A stretch of 64,000 bases of DNA, taken from contig NZ_AUJX01000021.1 of the NCBI RefSeq assembly GCF_000424445.1, positions 1 to 64,000 on the forward strand, written 5' to 3'. Source of the stretch: Oribacterium sp. NK2B42 (GTDB lineage: Bacteria > Bacillota > Clostridia > Lachnospirales > Lachnospiraceae). Positions 50,774-58,611 of the stretch are shown here, in pieces (the first letter of the stretch is position 1; each line of letters begins with the position of its first letter). The translations under genes and the position numbers were made by a program. Below the pieces are notes generated by a model that worked only from the letters and a program-made list of their open reading frames with translations, had not been told where the DNA came from and did not search any database.

Positions 50774-50852
50774 CCGCCCTCAGCCTGACAACTTGGACGA
50801 TTATTTTAATCAAACCATAAAGGGCTAACCGTCTATCGGCAAGCACTTTTCA
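50764..50852 (-). ncRNA. Antitoxin antisense RNA, copy 2
   Basis: The transcript is expected from the promoter at 50860-50888 to the shared terminator at 50764-50806. The terminator stem is weaker than in copy 1, with several mismatches (CCGCCCTCAG against CTTGGACGAT). The 5' end AGTGCTTGCCGATAGACGG is identical to copy 1. Confidence 0.55.
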
Positions 50853-50859
50853 CATCTTT

Positions 50860-50888
50860 ATAGTAAATCAATCTTTAGTATATTTCAA
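50860..50888 (-). promoter_or_regulatory. Promoter of antitoxin RNA, copy 2
   Basis: TTGAAA (50888-50883), 17 bases, TACTAT (50865-50860), the same sequence and spacing as in copy 1. Confidence 0.7.
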
Positions 50889-50918
50889 CATACATTTTCA
50901 TCAGGAAATCACTTTATA

Positions 50919-52961
50919 TCACTGTTGTCTGTTGATCTTTATTGCCAGTCTCGAATTCGGATTTGCTGCCGAGTTGGCAGTTGCATTGGAATTACGCATC
51001 ACAGGCTTACCGTTCACGATAAACTGACATACCTCATCATTGTTAAAGGTCTTGTCGAAAAGACTGATAACCTCTTCAGCGGCACCGGCCTTCTCGTCAT
51101 AGGTTCTCTTATGGATGATATCCACAGTCTTTCGCTCAAGCTCCGAAAGCAGAAGATCATCACGGCGTGTACCCGACTTAACGATATCGATAGCCGGGAA
51201 TATTCTCCTCTCCTGAAGCTCTCTGTTAAGCACCAGCTCCATGTTACCGGTACCCTTGAACTCCTCGTAGATAACGTCATCCATACGTGAGCCGGTATCC
51301 ACAAGCGCTGTTGCAAGAATGGTAAGGGAACCTCCCTCACGCATATTTCTTGCGGCACCGAAAAATCTCTTTGGCATATGAAGAGCCGCAGGATCAAGAC
51401 CACCGGAAAGAGTTCTTCCCGAAGCGGGAACCACCAAATTGTAGGCTCTCGCAAGTCTTGTGATGGAGTCAAGAAGTATTGTAACATCCTCTCCCTGCTC
51501 AACAAGACGCTTTGCTCTCTCTATAGTCATTTCCGCAACCCTCTTATGGTGCTCCGGAAGCTCATCGAAAGTTGAGTAAATAACTGTAACCAGTCCGCCC
51601 TCTACCTCTTCCTTCATATCCGTAACTTCCTCGGGACGCTCATCGATAAGAAGGATAAGCAGATGCATCTTAGGCTCATTCTTAACTATAGCCTTGGCTA
51701 CCTGCTTAAGAAGTGTGGTCTTACCTGCCTTAGGCGGTGATACGATCATTCCTCTCTGTCCCTTACCTATAGGAGCAAGGAGGTCAAGAATACGTAATGA
51801 TGTAGGAGCCTTCTCCCCATCAACCTCAAGCTTTATACGCTGATTCGGAAATACCGGTGTTAGCTGGTCAAAGCTCTTTCTCTGGGAAATAGCACTGAGT
51901 GGCTTACCGTTAACTGTCTCTATATAGGAAAGAGCACCGAAACGCTCATTAGGATTCTTACTTCTGTAAAGACCCTTGATGACATCACCGGTCTTAAGTC
52001 TGTATCTCTTAATGATAGCCGGATTTACATAAACATCACTTTCACCCGGAAGGAAATTCTCGGATCTTGTAAATCCAAAGCCATCCGGCATTACCTCAAG
52101 GATTCCGCCGCAGGGATTACCTGTAGGAGTCTTCTGAGTCTCGTTATCAAGCTCATCGGTCTTTTCATTCTCGGCAGCTTTAGCGATAGCGGCATCTCGT
52201 GTTGCCATATCTTCTTCTGTACGATCGGCAGCATCCTTCTCGTTAAATTCAGATTCCTTGTAAGGATTTTCCTGCTTTGGAACACTTCCCGCATCTCTCA
52301 CAGGCTCCGGCCTGTTAACATTATCGGTTCTCTGGGTATAATGTTCATTCCTCGAGTCCCGTCCCTGACTTCTGACAGGTTTGACACCGTGAATGCCCTT
52401 TCTGTTGACAACTATGGTCTTGTGATGAGCATTTGTCCTGTTCTCCTGAACCTTTGCGTCAGCATCATCGGAAGCCTCTGCTGCCAATGCTTTCGCCGGA
52501 GCTTCGTCATTACTGCTTTCTGCCGGAGCTGCGGATATATCGGACTGATTCTCCGTTACGCTGCCGCTGTCTGCAGAAACAGACTCAGAACTCTCAGCCT
52601 GAGCCTTTTCCTCATCACTCTTTTTAGACGCAGTTTTTCTGGTTGTGGTTCTCTTACGGACTGTCTTCTTCTCCTCTGCTGCAGCATCAGTAGCGCCTTC
52701 CGGCTCCTCAGCTTTTTTCGCAGTACGTCTGGTCACGCGCTTTTTCGGCTTTTCTTCACCTGAATCAGCCGCAGCTTCCCCTGCTGCCGTAACTTCCTTC
52801 TCAACAGCTTCCTGAGGTTCTGCCTTAGCCCTTGTCTTACGGACTGTTCGGGGTTTTTTCTCAGCAGTATCCTCGTTTTCTTCCTTAACAGCCTTGGTTC
52901 TGGTTCTTCTTGTAACCGGCTTGGACTCCGATGTCTTCTTCTCATCTTTTTCGTCTGCCAT
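50919..52961 (-). CDS. rho: Transcription termination factor Rho with a long disordered N-terminal region
   Basis: This hexameric RNA-dependent ATPase ends transcription. The conserved core starts near residue 285 with the RNA-binding cold-shock fold ([20 protein letters not shown]), then Walker [28 protein letters not shown] and the [21 protein letters not shown] segments. The first 280 or so residues are low complexity: Lys/Arg/Glu/Ala-rich, then Asn/Asp/Gln-rich. Total 680 residues against about 420 in E. coli. Such inserted regions in other bacteria influence termination and condensate formation. RBS AAGGAGG. Confidence 0.95.
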   Translation of the reverse strand: MADEKDEKKTSESKPVTRRTRTKAVKEENEDTAEKKPRTVRKTRAKAEPQEAVEKEVTAAGEAAADSGEEKPKKRVTRRTAKKAEEPEGATDAAAEEKKTVRKRTTTRKTASKKSDEEKAQAESSESVSADSGSVTENQSDISAAPAESSNDEAPAKALAAEASDDADAKVQENRTNAHHKTIVVNRKGIHGVKPVRSQGRDSRNEHYTQRTDNVNRPEPVRDAGSVPKQENPYKESEFNEKDAADRTEEDMATRDAAIAKAAENEKTDELDNETQKTPTGNPCGGILEVMPDGFGFTRSENFLPGESDVYVNPAIIKRYRLKTGDVIKGLYRSKNPNERFGALSYIETVNGKPLSAISQRKSFDQLTPVFPNQRIKLEVDGEKAPTSLRILDLLAPIGKGQRGMIVSPPKAGKTTLLKQVAKAIVKNEPKMHLLILLIDERPEEVTDMKEEVEGGLVTVIYSTFDELPEHHKRVAEMTIERAKRLVEQGEDVTILLDSITRLARAYNLVVPASGRTLSGGLDPAALHMPKRFFGAARNMREGGSLTILATALVDTGSRMDDVIYEEFKGTGNMELVLNRELQERRIFPAIDIVKSGTRRDDLLLSELERKTVDIIHKRTYDEKAGAAEEVISLFDKTFNNDEVCQFIVNGKPVMRNSNATANSAANPNSRLAIKINRQQ

Positions 52962-53236
52962 GTATCCTCCTTGATCGGTTGGCGCAAGATTTATATCACT
53001 GATTGATGGTTCTTGAGCATATATAGATTAAAAATTAATTCTGAAAAATTAAATGACTGTACTTAGACATTCACACTTATGATAAAAGTATCTTTTAACG
53101 AATAATTCCTGTCGATATATTAAATATCTTTAATTTGTTTTAGTTTTATAAGTTATTAAGGGAAAAATTATCGATATAAAGATTTAATTTTCTGAAAATT
53201 ACAATTAAGTGTTGATTTAGTATAACAATAACTGTC

Positions 53237-53265
53237 TTGTAACGCAAGATTGATTTTGCTATACT
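53237..53265 (+). promoter_or_regulatory. Promoter of the membrane protein at 53308
   Basis: TTGTAA (53237-53242), 17 bases, TATACT (53260-53265). The remainder of the 346-base gap to rho is AT-rich and presumably holds the divergent rho promoter, which I cannot place. Confidence 0.6.
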
Positions 53266-53307
53266 AGACGCGACTTATTCACAGTTATCAATGTAAGAAA
53301 GGTTACT

Positions 53308-53967
53308 ATGACAAGAACAAATACAGACAGACGCCCTTCCCGCTATGAGGCTCAGGGACGTCGTATAAAAGACGATTCTGCCAAGTCCGGAATCCTGAGA
53401 TTTTTCCTCGGATTCCTTCTGCCGTATCTGGTTATAAACGGTCTCATCCTGTTTTTCGTTATACAGACACCGACCATAACCACAAATGAACCAGATACCA
53501 AGGACTATAAAAGTGCTGATGTTTCTTTCAAGGTTTCATCACTGATTCCGCTTAAATCAGTTACGGCTTCCATTGAGGGACAGGAAGTTCCTCTTGAGAA
53601 GGATGGCTCAACCTACAAGTGTACACTCACAAACAACGGTAATATGACAGTAAAGGCCGTAGCCATTAACCAGATGACAAAATCAACCTATATACAGGTA
53701 AATCTCCTGGATGAGGCCAATCCTGTCATAGATGAGGATTCCATCGTACTTGGTGCGGGTTACCTCGAGTTCGATGTTTCCGATACTCAGTCAGGAGTTA
53801 ACTGGGATTCCATCTACGGTATCGACAATCTGGGCAACAATGTTAAGCCCACAGACGTCAACCAGACCACCGGAAGAGTTACCTTCTCCATGGCAGGCGA
53901 TGCCATCACAGTCTACGTAAAGGATCTCGCCGGAAACGAAGCCCAGGCAAGCTTCTCAGTCAACTAA
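53308..53967 (+). CDS. Single-pass membrane protein with Ig-like extracellular domain
   Basis: The product has 219 residues: a cytoplasmic basic start, one membrane helix (FFLGFLLPYLVINGLILFFV), then an all-beta extracellular part with bacterial Ig-like features (VKAVAINQMTKSTYIQVNL; FDVSDTQSGVNWDSIYGIDN; ITVYVKDLAGNEAQASFSV). The last segment resembles Big-type domains. Function unknown. It forms a single-gene unit with a clear promoter, RBS AGAAAGG and terminator. Confidence 0.7.
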   Translation: MTRTNTDRRPSRYEAQGRRIKDDSAKSGILRFFLGFLLPYLVINGLILFFVIQTPTITTNEPDTKDYKSADVSFKVSSLIPLKSVTASIEGQEVPLEKDGSTYKCTLTNNGNMTVKAVAINQMTKSTYIQVNLLDEANPVIDEDSIVLGAGYLEFDVSDTQSGVNWDSIYGIDNLGNNVKPTDVNQTTGRVTFSMAGDAITVYVKDLAGNEAQASFSVN

Positions 53968-53982
53968 ATAAAGACATCTGCG

Positions 53983-54018
53983 AAAAGCCCCGGTTCACAA
54001 CAAACCGGGGCTTTTTTT
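53983..54018 (+). terminator. Strong terminator after the Ig-like protein
   Basis: AAAAGCCCCGGTT pairs with AACCGGGGCTTTT and is followed by T residues. It can act in both directions and may also serve malQ. Confidence 0.9.
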
Positions 54019-54023
54019 CGTGA

Positions 54024-54069
54024 ATCCATCGGGGACGGTTCTCTCCGGCGAGAACCGTCCCCGATGGAT
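54024..54069. repeat. GGGGACGG-family palindrome at the malQ 3' end
   Basis: ATCCATCGGGGACGGTTCTC pairs with its complement (GAGAACCGTCCCCGATGGAT) around a short centre. Confidence 0.9.
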
Positions 54070-54078
54070 TATTTTTGA

Positions 54079-55773
54079 TTAAAAACTTTCTTCTTCCAAA
54101 AGGCTTTCATCCTCCGGAGCAGTTTCTTCTTCCGGAGCTGCCTCTTCCTTTGCCTGATAATACCGTCCGTAAACTCCGACGATCTCAGACATCTTACGCT
54201 TTATCTCATCGGTAAAGGCACCCTTACTCATTCTCCACTGCCAGTTACCTCCGCTGGTTCCGGGGGTGTTTATCCTTCCCTCAGCTCCCAGACCGAGATA
54301 ATCCGCCGCAGGTACTATGACCGTATCCGCCACGGTACCCATGGAAAGCCTGATAAGAAGCTCCGGCATGGCATTCCAGTCATTGTGGGACCTGCTCATG
54401 TACACATACATATAGTTCCTTATCCAATCCGGTAAAGCCTCGAACCAGTTTTTAAGGGTATCATTGTCATGTGTGCCGGTGTAGTAAATACAGTTAGGCG
54501 TTGTGAGACTGTGGGGCAGGTAAGCATTATCCGGACCGGAATCCCAGGCAAACTGAAGAATCTTCATACCCGGGAAGCCTGTTTTCTCCATAAGCTCCTT
54601 CACCTCATCTGTTATGATACCGAGATCCTCTGCGATGATGGGAAGATCCTTCCTGCCGTAATGCCCGGTCATGGCATCGAAAAGGTCCATTCCAGGTCCC
54701 GGCACCCACTCTCCGTTTTCAGCGGTTTCGTCGCCGTAAGGTATAGCGTAATATGCTTCAAAACCTCTGAAGTGGTCAACTCTCAGAGTGTCATACATAT
54801 CCAGGCAGTAATCCATACGTGAAAGCCACCACTTATATCCTGCCTTTTTATGTACATCCCAGCTGTAAAGAGGATTTCCCCAAAGCTGCCCCGTTGCCGA
54901 AAATGCATCAGGGGGAACTCCCGCCACCTTCTTGGGTTCGCCCTCTACCGTGTACTGGAAAAGCTCGCGATGAGCCCAGACATCTGCGGAATCGGGAGCA
55001 CAGTAGATAGGTATGTCGCCGATTATCTCGATACCCTTCTGCTTTGCATACTCATGAAGCTTATCCCATTGCTTATTGAAAAGATACTGTACAAAGGCGT
55101 AGAAATCTACCTCATCCTTATGACCGGCTTTAAATTCTTCAACTGCTGCTTTTTCGTAATCTCTCAGCTCTTCGGGCCATACATCCCAGCTTGCACCGAA
55201 GTAGCTGTTCTTTATCGCCATGAAAACGCAGTACTCTACGGTCTCCGGTCTCAGCTCCTTATAGATCTTATCGATCTTTCCTCCCTGCTTCCTGTAGTTA
55301 TCAAAAGCAAGCTTCAGAGCTTTGAATTTACTTACATAGATTTTGCCGTAATTCACCTTGAAGGGGCTGTCTTCTTCCTCGTACTTATCATCACCCTGGT
55401 TCAGGGTGGACAGCAGATTCCTTGCCTTCTCGTCGCCCTCCCAGGCTTTTTTCTGCCAGAGAGTTTTAAGAAGCGCCATGGCTTCGCCGTCACCGAAGTC
55501 GAACTCCTCCGGATCCTCCAGATCTTCTTCAGTGAGAAGACCTTCCTCTATAAGAGCCTCCAGATCCACAAAGTAAGGATTTCCTGCGAATGCTGAGAAC
55601 GACTGGTAGGGTGAATCCCCGAAACCGGTTGGTCCCATGGGAAGCACCTGCCAGATCTTATTTCCGGTATCCCTCAAAACATCGATAAAACTGTACGCTT
55701 CTTTCCCCAATGTTCCTATGCCGTATTTTCCGGGAAAGGAAAATACCGGCATCAACACGCCTGCTTTTTTCAT
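54079..55773 (-). CDS. malQ: 4-alpha-glucanotransferase (amylomaltase) with acidic tail
   Basis: This GH77 enzyme moves glucan chains during maltodextrin and glycogen use. Catalytic regions are intact: nucleophile in LRVDHFRGFEAYYAIP, acid/base in IIAEDLGIITDEV and the third Asp in YYTGTHDNDTL. The N-terminus FSFPGKYGIGTLGKEAY-like and GFGDSPYQSFSAFAGNPYF are typical. It has 564 residues against about 500; the extra is a Glu-rich tail from about residue 540 (EEAAPEEETAPEDESLLEEE). It is the last of three minus-strand glycogen genes. Confidence 0.95.
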   Translation of the reverse strand: MKKAGVLMPVFSFPGKYGIGTLGKEAYSFIDVLRDTGNKIWQVLPMGPTGFGDSPYQSFSAFAGNPYFVDLEALIEEGLLTEEDLEDPEEFDFGDGEAMALLKTLWQKKAWEGDEKARNLLSTLNQGDDKYEEEDSPFKVNYGKIYVSKFKALKLAFDNYRKQGGKIDKIYKELRPETVEYCVFMAIKNSYFGASWDVWPEELRDYEKAAVEEFKAGHKDEVDFYAFVQYLFNKQWDKLHEYAKQKGIEIIGDIPIYCAPDSADVWAHRELFQYTVEGEPKKVAGVPPDAFSATGQLWGNPLYSWDVHKKAGYKWWLSRMDYCLDMYDTLRVDHFRGFEAYYAIPYGDETAENGEWVPGPGMDLFDAMTGHYGRKDLPIIAEDLGIITDEVKELMEKTGFPGMKILQFAWDSGPDNAYLPHSLTTPNCIYYTGTHDNDTLKNWFEALPDWIRNYMYVYMSRSHNDWNAMPELLIRLSMGTVADTVIVPAADYLGLGAEGRINTPGTSGGNWQWRMSKGAFTDEIKRKMSEIVGVYGRYYQAKEEAAPEEETAPEDESLLEEESF

Positions 55774-55876
55774 TGACCATTCTCCTATTATCGAGTAAGT
55801 GCTTCTCTCCTGCCGTTATGACAGACCTTAGCCCGGTGAAACCGGGATATCTCCATACACAGGTATATTCTTCAAA

Positions 55877-55912
55877 GGCCCATAGGCTCCGGCTTTCCGG
55901 TGCCCATGGGTC
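55877..55912. other. Stable hairpin between glgB and malQ
   Basis: CCCATAGGC...CCGG pairs with CCGG...GCCCATGGG (inner CCGG/CCGG stem). The T tract is on the plus-strand side only, so it is not a clear glgB terminator. It may be a processing or leader structure in the glgB-malQ mRNA. Confidence 0.5.
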
Positions 55913-56007
55913 TTTTATTCACAAGCTGTAAAACTTAGCTCACGCTTCCATACCCTTAAAGTATATTTCGGCACAAGTCCAAATCTTTATAAAGTGTTAA
56001 TTATTAC

Positions 56008-58575
56008 TTATCCCTTACGGCGTCTTGCTGCACCTGAGGCCTGCTTTGAAGCTTTGCTGGCCTCCGGCTTTTTTGCTGTCAGCTTGCTGTCAGTTTTTGC
56101 TTTGCCTGCTGTGGTTTTTGTCGTGCTTTTACTTTTTCCGGCAGTAGTTCTTTTTGCAGCCGGCTTCTTTGCGTCCGTAAGATTTACAACCTCAACATCG
56201 GCAGCTGCTGTCTTCTTTGCAGCCATCTTTTCTTCGGTATCCTCTTTCTTTGAAGACTTCTTTGAGGTGCTCTTCTTTTCTGCAGCCTTCTTTGCAGGAG
56301 CCTTTTCAGCTGCTTCCGCACAAGGAGTGAGCTGATAAATGGTTGTAGACATGGACGGGATGTCAATGTCTATGGCAAAGTCTCTGTCATCCCAGAGAAT
56401 TCTCTTTGCCTTTATCTGTGTATGCTTAACCATACCGAAGCCGCCGTACTTCTCATCATCTGTTGAGATCAGGGCCTTGGCATTACACATAAAGGGCACA
56501 CCCACTCTGAACTTCGGATGGGCAACATTATCAAAGTTGGTAACTACAAGGATGGTCTCCTCCGGCTTGTCAGTCTTTCTGATGAACATCACCATTGAAA
56601 GATCGCTGTAGCTGCAGTTGATCCACTCAAAACCATCCGGATAGTAGTCAAGCTGCCATAATGCAGGCTGTGTCTTGTAGATGGCATTGAGGTCCTTAAC
56701 AAAGTCCTGGGTCTCCTTATGAACCGGATACTCAAGAAGGTTCCACTCCAGCTCCTGATTCTCGGACCACTCATCATACTGGCCGAAATCCTGTCCCATG
56801 AAGAGAAGCTTCTTTCCGGGATGTGTCCAGAAGTAGCCGTAAGCGGTACGGAGGTTTCTTGCCTTCTCTTCAAAGGTCTGTCCCGGCATCTTTCCGAGAA
56901 GTGAACGCTTTCCGTGAACAACCTCATCATGTGAGAACACAAGCATGAAGTCCTCTGAGTAGTTATAAAGCATTGAGAAGGTAAGCTGATTGTAGCTTCC
57001 CTTACGGAAGAACGGGTCTGTCTCCATGTATCCAAGGAAGTCATTCATCCAGCCCATATTCCACTTGAGGTCGAAGCCCAAACCTTCATCCTTAACAGAG
57101 CTTGTGATGTTAGGCCATGCAGTTGACTCCTCGGCGATGAGAAGTGTTCCCGGGAATCTCTTATGGAACTGAGAGTTCAGGTGCTTAAGGAACTCTACGG
57201 AATCAAGGTTCTCGTTTCCGCCGTAGATATTTCTCGGAGCTCCCTGTCCCTGACGTCCGTAATCAAGATAAAGCATTGACGCAACGGCATCCATACGAAG
57301 TCCGTCCACGTGATACTTGTCAGCCCAGTACATGGCACTTCCGATAAGGAAGTTTGAAACCTCATTCTTACGATAGTTAAATGTCAAAGTTCCCCAGTGA
57401 GGGTGGCTTGCAAGTACAGGATCCGGATTCTCATAGAGTCCTGTTCCGTCAAACTGGGCAAGTCCCCAGGTGTCTCTCAGGAAGTGAGCCGGAACCCAGT
57501 CCAGGATGACACCGATTCCCTCATTGTGAAGGTGGTTCACGAAGAACATGAAGTCTTCAGGTGTTCCGTAACGGCTTGTAGGTGCATAGTAGCCTGATAC
57601 CTGATAGCCCCAGCTTGCATCCAGAGGATGCTCCATGATAGGCATCAGCTCCACATGTGTGTAGCCCTGCTTCTTTACATAAGAAGCAAGCTTCTTTGCA
57701 AGCTCTCTGTAGTTATAGAATTCTGAACCGGTAACCTCGGTTCCGTCTTCATTTATCATTATCTGCTTACGGGCGAAGGATCCGAGGTGAACCTCGTAAA
57801 CGCTCATAGGCTGCTCTTTGATTCCGGAAGTCTTGAGCGAAAGCTTTCTATCCTCCCAGGCCTTATCTGTCCAGGTGAACTTTTCAAGATCGGCAACGAC
57901 AGAAGCATTGTTGGGACGCATCTCCATTGCGTTAGCATAAGGGTCAGTCTTCAGGAAAGGCTCCTTATGGCGGCACTTGATCTCATACTTATAAACCGTT
58001 CCGGGTGTCAGCTGAGGGATAAAGGTCTCAAATACGCCTGAATTTCCCAGTCTCTGCATCATGTTGCGTCTTCCGTCCCAAAGGTTGAAGTCTCCGACAA
58101 CCGATACGCGCTCTGCATTAGGCGCCCAAACTGAAAATACTACACCCTTTACTCCGTCGATGGTGATGGGGTGTGCTCCCATTTTGTTATAAATATCGTA
58201 CCAGATTCCGGCCTGATACTTCTTGATATCCTCTTCGGTATAGATGGAAGCAAAGGAATAGGGATCCTCAGACTCGGTGGTGGTGTCATTATCATAGGTA
58301 ATGATATAGGAGTACTTGGGAAGCTCCTTCTCCCACTTCTTTTTCATGGGAACCAGCAATGCGTAGAAGCCTTCCTCATCCGCAAGCTCCATCTGATAAA
58401 CCCTGTCTCCCTGGATCTTTACTTCGATGTCTTTTGCCGTAGGAATAAAGGCCTGGATCAAAAGACCCTCAGGAACAACGTGCGCTCCAAGAATGTGTTT
58501 GGGATCTGATGTTTCCGCATAAGTTACATCTTCTACATCTGCCCAATTCATTACGTCATATAATTTTTCGGTCAT
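56008..58575 (-). CDS. glgB: Glycogen branching enzyme with a Lys/Ala-rich tail
   Basis: This GH13 enzyme forms alpha-1,6 branches in glycogen. It has an N-terminal CBM48 (VFSVWAPNAERVSVVGDFN) and all GH13 regions: DWVPAHF, DGLRMDAVASMLYLDYGR, IAEESTAWP and VFSHDEVVHGKRSLLGKMPG. The enzyme proper ends near residue 750. About 100 further residues are Lys/Ala/Thr/Ser-rich (AEKAPAKKAAEKKSTSKKSS, ending GAARRRKG), like histone H1 tails. It is preceded by the GlgX-like gene and followed by malQ, all on the same strand. Confidence 0.95.
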   Translation of the reverse strand: MTEKLYDVMNWADVEDVTYAETSDPKHILGAHVVPEGLLIQAFIPTAKDIEVKIQGDRVYQMELADEEGFYALLVPMKKKWEKELPKYSYIITYDNDTTTESEDPYSFASIYTEEDIKKYQAGIWYDIYNKMGAHPITIDGVKGVVFSVWAPNAERVSVVGDFNLWDGRRNMMQRLGNSGVFETFIPQLTPGTVYKYEIKCRHKEPFLKTDPYANAMEMRPNNASVVADLEKFTWTDKAWEDRKLSLKTSGIKEQPMSVYEVHLGSFARKQIMINEDGTEVTGSEFYNYRELAKKLASYVKKQGYTHVELMPIMEHPLDASWGYQVSGYYAPTSRYGTPEDFMFFVNHLHNEGIGVILDWVPAHFLRDTWGLAQFDGTGLYENPDPVLASHPHWGTLTFNYRKNEVSNFLIGSAMYWADKYHVDGLRMDAVASMLYLDYGRQGQGAPRNIYGGNENLDSVEFLKHLNSQFHKRFPGTLLIAEESTAWPNITSSVKDEGLGFDLKWNMGWMNDFLGYMETDPFFRKGSYNQLTFSMLYNYSEDFMLVFSHDEVVHGKRSLLGKMPGQTFEEKARNLRTAYGYFWTHPGKKLLFMGQDFGQYDEWSENQELEWNLLEYPVHKETQDFVKDLNAIYKTQPALWQLDYYPDGFEWINCSYSDLSMVMFIRKTDKPEETILVVTNFDNVAHPKFRVGVPFMCNAKALISTDDEKYGGFGMVKHTQIKAKRILWDDRDFAIDIDIPSMSTTIYQLTPCAEAAEKAPAKKAAEKKSTSKKSSKKEDTEEKMAAKKTAAADVEVVNLTDAKKPAAKRTTAGKSKSTTKTTAGKAKTDSKLTAKKPEASKASKQASGAARRRKG

Positions 58576-58611
58576 GAGTTCCTCCTTAGCGTTCCTTCTC
58601 AGGAGCGCCTT

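Noticed and set aside
51014-51505. 163-residue frame overlapping rho on the same strand
   Set aside because: The alternative frame lies inside the conserved Rho ATPase core, which is intact.
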